A stretch of 10,539 bases of DNA from Candidatus Omnitrophota bacterium (GTDB lineage: Bacteria > Ratteibacteria > UBA8468 > B48-G9 > DSTR01). A program made the translations under genes and the position numbers. The stretch spans positions 1-10,539 of the forward strand of contig JAMWDF010000070.1 in the NCBI GenBank assembly GCA_023818865.1. The letters are read 5' to 3'. The notes beneath the pieces are model-generated. The model saw nothing but the letters and a program-made list of their open reading frames with translations, was not told the origin of the DNA and searched no databases. The stretch's first letter is position 1, and each line of letters starts with the position of its first letter. Below, piece after piece: positions 1-7,500 of this stretch.

Positions 1-70
1 CTATTATTTTCCGTGTACTTCTGAAATAGTGGCTGACAGCCTCTTCCCTTTTCCTCTGACTCTCTTCCAT
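1..70 (-). CDS. Possible 5' end of a divergent gene, truncated by the window edge
   Basis: On the minus strand an ATG at 70-68 opens a frame that reaches the window edge without a stop, giving 23 codons that start MEESQRKREE and are rich in charged residues. An in-frame TAA lies four codons upstream, so this ATG would be the true start. There is no Shine-Dalgarno. A TAAAAT box six bases before the ATG could fit a leaderless transcript, but no good -35 is present. The visible part is too short to assign a family, and it may be chance. A divergent gene facing away from carAB is plausible but weakly supported. Confidence 0.15.
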   Translation of the reverse strand, partial: MEESQRKREEAVSHYFRSTRKII

Positions 71-204
71 GGTAAAATTTTAACGAAACCAGAGGGAATA
101 ATTCACAAATCTGAAACCATTAAGAAATCTAATTTATGTAAAAACCGAACAATCACTCCCTTATAGCCAAAAGCGGATTTATTCAAAAAGGAAACTTGTA
201 AGAA
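1..204. other. Region upstream of carA with no confident gene
   Basis: This A+T-rich leader precedes the carA remnant. Plus-strand frame 2 is open from base 2 to the TAG at 161-163, but its translation has no recognisable family character and no credible start. A short minus-strand frame opens at 70 and is listed separately. AAGGAAA at 188-194 lies about 10 bases before the carA ATG, a rather long Shine-Dalgarno spacing. I found no well-spaced -35/-10 pair, no PyrR-type anti-terminator motif and no terminator hairpin. The original carAB promoter may be eroded or lie to the left. Confidence 0.5.
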
Positions 205-1279
205 ATGAAGGGCTATCTGGTTATTGAAGATGGTTCAATATTCGCTGGAGAGGTCTTTGGTTCTTTGGGCGAATGTTTCGGCGAACTCATTTTCAATACC
301 AGCCTGACAGGTTATCAGGAGATCATCTATGACCCTTCTTATAAAGGTCAAATTGTAACAATGACATTTTTCCTTTAATAAGCAATTATGGAATAAACAA
401 TCTTGATGTTGAATCGGACAAAATCCACCTTGGTGGTTTTGTGGTGAAAGAAAAAAGCAAGATCTATTCGAACTGGAGGGCGGAGAAATCTATTGACCAG
501 CTTTTCAAAGAAAATAACATTACAGGTATTGAAGGCGTGGATACAAGGAAAATCACGGAATTGTTGCGAGATAAGAGAGCTCAAAAGGCAGGCATATTTT
601 CCGGCGAACATGATAAAGAAAAGATGCTTGAAAAGGTCAAAAAGTCGCCATCACTTGTTGGAAAAGATATTGTTAAAGATGTTGTGAGAAGCGCTCCTTA
701 TGCCTGGAACTTTGGCGGTGAATAGAAGGTTGTTGTTATTGATTGCGGAGTAAAATATAACACTTTGCGGATTCTTGCTGCCAAAGGGATTAAGGTTATT
801 GTATATCCTGCCACGGCACTCTGTCAGGACATAGAAAAGGAAAAGCCGGATGGAATCTTAGTTTCAAATGGCCCCGGAGACGCTGAACCGCTTCATTATT
901 TAATAAAAACAGTTTCCAATCTTATTTGAAAAATATCCTGTTTTTGGCATTTGTCTTGGGTGCCAGATCCTCGGGCAAGTGTTTGGGGGTCGGTCACCAT
1001 GGAGCAAATCATCCTGTTAAAGATTTGAAAAGCGAAAAGATTTGCATCACCGGGCAAAACCATGGATTTTGCGTTGACGCAGGCTCAATAAGAGACCCGC
1101 ATATTGAAGTAACTCACATTAATCTCAATGATCAAACGCTGGAAGGTTTTGAACACAAGAATCTACCTGTTTTTACCGTTCAGTTTCATCCTGAGGATGC
1201 ACCTGGCCCGAGAGACTCAAGATACATTTTTGAGAAATTCTTTAATCTGATTAAAAATAGGGAAAAGAACAGACATTAA
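205..1279 (+). pseudogene. carA: Decayed carbamoyl-phosphate synthetase small (glutaminase) subunit
   Basis: CarA normally hydrolyses glutamine and passes ammonia to CarB for carbamoyl phosphate, the entry to pyrimidines and arginine. The family is unmistakable once frames are joined: FNTSLTGYQE and QIVTMT at the N-terminus, then IEGVDTRKIT, VSNGPGDAEP, the nucleophile elbow GICLGCQ (Cys codon 952-954), GHHGANHPVKD, QNHGF and QFHPE with the catalytic His and Glu. The reading frame changes three times: at the T run 367-371 (two extra bases, giving TAA at 376-378), near 924-930 (one extra base, giving TGA at 927-929) and near 988-992, where about 20 bases coding the loop before GHHG are missing. 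A TAG at 723-725 also interrupts the frame, probably a former AAG lysine codon. The joined length corresponds to about 360 residues, normal for CarA. No fragment could form a working glutaminase. The 3' end overlaps the carB start region by 23 bases. Confidence 0.92.
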
Positions 1280-4200
1280 GAAAATTTTGTTGATAGATTC
1301 AGGCCCGATTGTAATAGGTCAGGCCTGCGAATTTGATTACTCTGGCTCGCAGGCTTGCAAGGCCCTAAAAGAAGAGGGGTACCAGGTTGTTCTTGTTAAC
1401 AGCAATCCTGCGACAATTATGACAGACCCTGAATTGGCTGATAAGGTTTACCTTGAACTTCTCCTGCCAGAAATCGTGGCCCAGATTATTGAAAAAGAAC
1501 GGCCTGACGCGCTTCTCCCAACTGTTGGCGGGCAGACTGCTTTAAACCTGGCTACGGTGTTATGGGAGAATGGCATGATTGAAAAATTTGGTGTGAAATT
1601 CATAGGTGCAAATTACCAGGCAATCAAAAAAGCAGAAGACAGAGAATTATTCAAAAGGTCAATGCAAAAGATTGGGCTGAAAGTTCCCGAAAGCGGCATT
1701 GCTGGAAATGCCTTTGAAGGGCTAGAGATAGCGAAGAAGATTGGTTTTCCAGTCATCATAAGGCCTGCATATACGCTTGGAGGGACAGGCGGTTGGATCG
1801 CCTACAATGTTGAAGAATTTGAAAAGTTTTCTAAAAAGGGGTTGAAGACAAGTTTTATTGGAGAGATACTTGTTGAACAATCAGTCTATGGCTGGAAGGA
1901 ATTTGAGCTTGAGGTGATGAGGGACATTAAGGACAATGTGGTTATCATATGTTCAATTGAAAATTTTGATCCTATGGGAATTCACACAGGAGATAGCATT
2001 ACTGTGGCCCCAGTTCAGACATTGACTGATAAAGAATATCAGGATATGCGCGATGCTGCGATAAAGATTATAAGGGAGATAGGGGTAGAAACAAGGGGGG
2101 CAAATATTCAATTTGCGATAAATCCTGACAATGGAGATATGGTAGTTATAGAGATGAATCCGCGCGTTTCAAGAAGTTCTGCTCTTGCTTCAAAAGCCAC
2201 TGGCTTTCCGATCGCAAAAATTGCTACGAAGCTTGCCGTTGGATATACCCTTGACGAAATACCAAACGATATTACAAAAAAGACCCCGGCCTGTTTTGAA
2301 CCAGCGATTGATTACTGTGTTGTAAAAATACCGAAGTTCAATTTCGAAAAATTTCAGGATACACCGGCTATTCTTGGTACAGCGATGAAATCTGTCGGAG
2401 AAGTTATGGCCATTGGCAGAACATTCAAAGAAGCGTTTAACAAAGCCCTCAGGAGCATGGAAGAAGGTTATCTTGGTCTGGAAGATATAAAAACTGACTT
2501 ACAGTTTGAGGAGGGATTGAAGATTCCAAATCCCCAAAGGGTTTTTATGATTAGGAAGGCTTTCAAGGCCGGAAAAGGCCTGGAGGAAGTTTATCAACTG
2601 TGCAAAATAGACAAGTGGTTTCTTTCAAACATAAAAGAAATTGTTGATTTTGAAAAAGAAATTGAAAGATTTAAAGACAGGATAATTGATTACGAAACAA
2701 TGAAAAAAGCGAAAGAATTAGGTTTTTCTGACTTTTGTTTAGGGAAATTATTGGGCAGTTCTGAAGAAGAAATCAGAGAGCTGAGAAAAAGATACGGAAT
2801 TGAATGTGACTATAAATGCGTGGATACCTGCGCTGGAGAGTTTATTGCTTACACACCCTATTACTATTCAACCTACGAACAGACTGCGATGTGGAAATTA
2901 TGAAGAAAAAGGTAGCGATTCTTGGAGGAGGCCCAAACAGGAGAGGTCAAGGGATAGAGTTTGATTATTGTTGCGTTCACGCCTCGTTAGCATTGAGACA
3001 GGAGGGATAAGAAAGCATTATGATTAACTGCAATCCCGAGACTGTTTCAACTGACTATGATACTTCTGACAGGTTATATTTTGAGCCTTTGACCTTGGAA
3101 GATGTACTGAACATTTTTGAAAAAGAAAACCCGGAAGGCGTGCTTCTTCAATTTGGTGGCCAGACCCCTTTGAAACTTGCCATACCCCTGATGAGGTCAG
3201 GTGTGAGAATCCTAGGCACAAGTCCCCAAGCCATAGATATTGCAGAAGACAGAAAAAAGTTCAAGGTACTTCTTGATAAACTCGGGCTGAAACAACCAGA
3301 AAGTGAAACGGCGACAACCTTTTCTCAAGCCCTTCAGATACCAGAAAACTTAAGCTTTCCAGTTCTGGTCAGACCTTCTTATGTGCTTGGCGGAAGGGCT
3401 ATGCGGATTGTTTATGACCGGGCCTCGCTTGAAGAATTTATGGAAAAAGCAGTGGAGGCTTCACCCGACCACCCTGTGTTGATTGATAAATTTCTTGATG
3501 ATGCAGCGGAAGTGGATGTGGATGCAATATGTGATGGTGAAACATGCGTAATCGGCGGCATAATGGAACACATAGAAGAAGCAGGAGTCCACTCCGGTGA
3601 CAGCGCAATGGTACTTCCGCCTTTCAGTTTAAAAGGATCAGTGGTAAATGAAATAAAGGAAGCCACAAGAAAGGTTGCTTTTTCACTGAACATTAAAGGG
3701 CTTCTTAATATACAGTTTGCCGTGAAAGATGATATCATCTATATTCTTGAGGTTAATCCACGTGCCTCAAGAACCGTGCCCTTTGTAAGCAAAACAATCG
3801 GTATACCGTTAGCAAAGTTAGCGACGAGAATAATGCTAGGGAAAAACTTGTGTCAGCTTGATTTTACTGAAGAAGTAAAGTTGAACTATTTCGCGGTAAA
3901 AGAAGCGGTAAAAGAATCTGTCTTTCCTTTTGACAGATTTTCAAATGTTGATGCCGTTCTTGGACCTGAAATGAGATCAACTGGAGAGGTGATAGGTATT
4001 GACAGAACATTTGAAATGGCTTACGCAAAAAGTCAGCTGGCTGCGGGACAAAGGCTTCCTTTACACGGAAATGTCTTTATCAGTGTTCAGGACAAACACA
4101 AGAGTTTAATTTACCCGGTAGCCAAAGAACTTCAGAATCTTGGATTGGGAATTATTGCCACCAGGGGCCCAGGAAGATTTCTTTCTGAAAGGGGTCTGGG

Positions 4201-4474
4201 GGTGAAAATTGCAGGGAAGCTCTGTGAATCTGAAAGGCCCAATGTTATAGATTTCATCAAGAACAATCAGATCCACTTGATCATAAACACACCGTCAGGA
4301 AAAAAGTCAAAGAAAGATATTGTTTCTATCAGAACAATTGCTGTTCACAGAGGCATTCCCTTGATTACGACTGTAAGAGCTGCTAAGGCAACAACGCTTG
4401 CGATGAAAAAATTGAAACAAGGAGTAATAGAAGTCAGGGACATAAAAGAATATTACCAGATGAGAAATTCATAG
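1257..4474 (+). pseudogene. carB: Decayed carbamoyl-phosphate synthetase large subunit
   Basis: CarB makes carbamoyl phosphate from bicarbonate, ammonia and two ATP, using two homologous ATP-grasp halves and a C-terminal MGS-like regulatory domain. All are recognisable: IGQACEFDYSG and GGQTALN; first ATP-grasp with CSIENFDPMG and metal ligands matching E. coli Q285, E299 and N301; YTPYYYSTYE; GGGPN and GIEFDYCC; second ATP-grasp with MEHIEEAGVHSGDS and VNPRASRTVPFVSK; MGS region from about 4060 with INTPSGKKSK. The natural start aligns with ATA at 1257-1259, where ATG is expected before GKRTDIKKIL; the first usable start is TTG 1287. The first half runs to TGA 2901-2903. The second half lies in another frame from about 2894, is cut by TAA at 3008-3010 where tyrosine is expected, and reopens from ATG 3020 to TAG 4472-4474. 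Conserved glycines are replaced by Trp (codon 1794) and Arg (codon 2094). The total span matches the usual length of about 1070 codons. The 484-codon 3' fragment could be translated but lacks half the enzyme. Confidence 0.92.
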
Positions 4475-4500
4475 ACTGCCTGGGATAAAAATTTAACAAG

Positions 4501-4507
4501 AGAGGAG
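4501..4507 (+). promoter_or_regulatory. Shine-Dalgarno deciding the GTG start of the glycosidase
   Basis: AGAGGAG lies four bases before GTG 4512. It supports this GTG as the start, because the following residues form a complete signal peptide. No well-spaced sigma70 promoter is visible in the 37 bases after the carB stop. The gene may be transcribed from within or upstream of the carAB remnant. Confidence 0.6.
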
Positions 4508-4511
4508 AAGA

Positions 4512-7500
4512 GTGAAGTCCCACCCTCTATCGGCCAGGTTGGTTGTGGGCATTACCCTGTTAGTCCTCACCAGCTCTGTTGCCGCTGAATTCGGGCAGAG
4601 ATTATGCCGGTACTGGCCAGTAAATTCCCAAATAAATCTTTTGGAAAATGGTACTTTTAGTCTAGCGGTGGGGGGACTACCTTCAGGTTGGACTTTGGAA
4701 GGGAAAGGAAGGGCCTATATCTTCAATCGGGGGGCTTATCACGCCGCCGGGCTTGAAGTTACTGATAGTTCTTCAGCCTGGGCAATGCTGGTATCTTCAC
4801 CGGTGAGAATTAAAGATACCTCAGGAACCTGGGTTTTGACCGGCCTATTGGGCGGTTCTGACCAGGAAGGCGAGGTCGTTCCCATTGATGAAGAAAAGAA
4901 AGGGGGAGGTGTAATTGAGGTTCGCTGCTATGACCAAGCTGGACAAAGGCTGCCTGACGCTATCAGATTTGTCTTTCAAGGTAACCGGCCAGGGTTGAAT
5001 GCATATCGGGAAGCGAAGACTGGTAGAATTTTCAGAAGGTTCAACTTGCCGAATGGTACCAGCCTGGTCCGGGTCGCCTGGGGATTAGACAAGGCAGTCG
5101 GACGAGTGACCGCTGATGATCTGGCTTTTTACCGGGATACATTTCTGGAAAAAGAGCCATTACCTGTGGTTGCTTTTGCCCCTCGTCAGCACCGAGTCTG
5201 GATAAAATCAGGTACTCCCGAGGCAGTGGTTATTGATGGACGGAGGGATCCAGGGCCAGAAGGAGACATTAACCCGGTTCTGGTTGGGGTAGCGAAATAT
5301 CCTTTGAATCGGAATCTCGTTCAGTCCTTCCCCCAAGGGGTAATTTTTGACTTAGGTAAAATAGTGGCCATAGATGGAATAGAAATTACCCTGGCTGTTC
5401 AAGTTGCGGATGTAGTGGACCGAAGACAGGAAAGGTTTGAACCAGCCAGCCTCCATATTTCTTTTTCTGATGACGGGGTTACCTTCACCGAGCCGATTCA
5501 CTTGCTCTACCAGCCAGAATTAATGCAGGTTGAATCACTGGTTACTCTTCCCTATAAAGGCTTCAGAAGATTGGCACGCTATGTTTGTTTCGCGGATGAC
5601 TTGGTTTTAAGTGAAGTGCGTTTTTTGGGAGAAAAAGATTCGGCCGTCCTTATTGGCTACCGACCCATAATCAGTTTAGCTGACAGGCATCTAACTTACG
5701 GAGTAGAGATAGAAGCAAGCGGCTCTGATGACCAGTCTTTTCTCAGCCAGGTGCCCCGAGGAAGTATTCACCGGATTGACCGGAAGAAAATGGTGGAACT
5801 TAGACTGGCAACTCCTTCCGGTTTTGTTAGTGACAACATTCCTTTGCCCCATTTCCATCCAGAAAAAATTACCCGGGTAGTCTATCAGCCAGCTAGAAGT
5901 GAGTTTATTGCGGTGGCAGGGGCGGATTTGAAAATGGTCTTGAGGGAGCGAGTTGAAATCTGGGATTCCCCTACTACCCACGCCTTTAAGACGGACCGGA
6001 CGCTGGCCAATGTTGAAATAAAGGAAGCTCTACCGCCGCTGCCCGAACTGATTAAACTCAACCAGCAACTGGATACCTGGGCCAAAAAACTGAAGGCATC
6101 TCCGGTGGCTGAAAGGTCCAAGTTAGCTGTTTTGTTCAGTGCCCAGATGGGACCGCCATTATCTTCCCTGGGAATAGATCAGAAAAAGATTGAGGAACTA
6201 TTTTCCGGTTTCAAAACAGTTAATCTTGCTGGTCCGAACCTTCTTCCAGAGATAGAATTTCCCACGCCTGACGGGAAATATGTCTATCGTTTAGCTAGGA
6301 AGTCGCCGGATTCTTTTGTTATCCATAAGTTTGAAAAGGCTACTGGTCGTTTCCTCTCCGGGGAAGGGCACCGTGGCAACTACATTACCGCCGGCCACGT
6401 AAAATGTTATCAGCCCCGGGTATATATTCAGCGGCGTTTAATGGAAGAAGAGGAAAATTTTGTCCAGGCTATTGGGTCAGAAGTTGGCTGGGAGAATATG
6501 AGTAATCTTGTCCTGGAAAAAGGTTGTCGAGCAGTTTTCCGGATCACTTTTGACCTGCCTGAAGGCGGATTCTGGACTCTTTGTTACAAGACCTTGGGAG
6601 ATTTCCCGGAAAGCAAGATGTGGCTTAACGGTCAGAACCTGTTGGTCCCCTTTCGTCCTGGCCAACATGTTCTTCCCTTGCCTCCTGTCCAGTCAGGGAA
6701 GAATGAGTTGACTGTTTTGGCTGATGCTTCCTCTACCCGGGGTTCGTTGGAAAGCAAACCTTTTACCACTACTGTCCATCATTTTATCCTGATGAAAACT
6801 TCTCAGCCGGTTTTCTCATTCAACCAGCACCACTGTTTTTTCCCTGGAGAAGGTGAAGTTACTGTAATCTATGGTGGAGAATTATCCTACCTAAAAATCC
6901 CTGAAACCAATTTTTTGCCAGCCGCTATTCAATTCAGTTCCCTGCTTGTTCCCACAGATAATACCGGAATTATCACTACTCGGAAAAGCGATGGTAGCTA
7001 CGTAGATAAAAACAATCAACAAATTTTTCTCTGGGGAGGACACTGGAATCACGTGCCTGATAAACAAACAGTTGACCCGGCCGTTCGGCTTTTGCCAGCT
7101 ATGGGAGTAAGCAGTATCCGACAGATCTATGGTAGTGAGAGTGAGACTGACCAATTTACGGGAAAATGGAAACCACAGGCGCTGGACAACGTTTTCTATC
7201 AGGTGGCGAAATTTGGACAAGCGGGTATCTACCTGGATATCTGCCTTCATAGTTATGGCTGGTACAGTGAACCAGACGGTGCTTTTTATATGGCAGAGAA
7301 CGGTCAAGACCCGCGTGGCCGACCAGTGAGCCGACTGTGGAATCCTGTCTACTTAAGAGCCCAGAAGAATTACGCCCGGGAACTTTTGACCACAGTTAAT
7401 CCTTACACCGGTAAGAAATTGGTAGACGACCCGACCATTGTCGCTGTGGAAATAGCTAATGAGGACTATGGCCTGGGAGCCAGAAGATTTGACTTTGAAT

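Noticed and set aside
723..725. Amber codon read through as pyrrolysine or by a recoded genetic code
   Set aside because: TAG also ends carB, and TGA and TAA interrupt the same operon together with frameshifts. The 4.6-kb glycosidase frame contains no internal stop of any kind, so decay explains the stops better.
441..725. Intact short gene of 94 codons
   Set aside because: It is the middle portion of CarA between the first frame break and the amber codon, not an independent protein.
926..1279. A separate 117-codon gene
   Set aside because: Its useful part from about 989 is the C-terminal CarA glutaminase region. The first 20 codons are CarA sequence read in the wrong frame.
3000..3022. AGGAGG followed by ATG as a real internal start for the second CarB half
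   Set aside because: The AGGAGG simply encodes conserved CarB residues (Gln-Glu-Gly), and the spacing to the ATG is too long. Reinitiation is possible but not supported.
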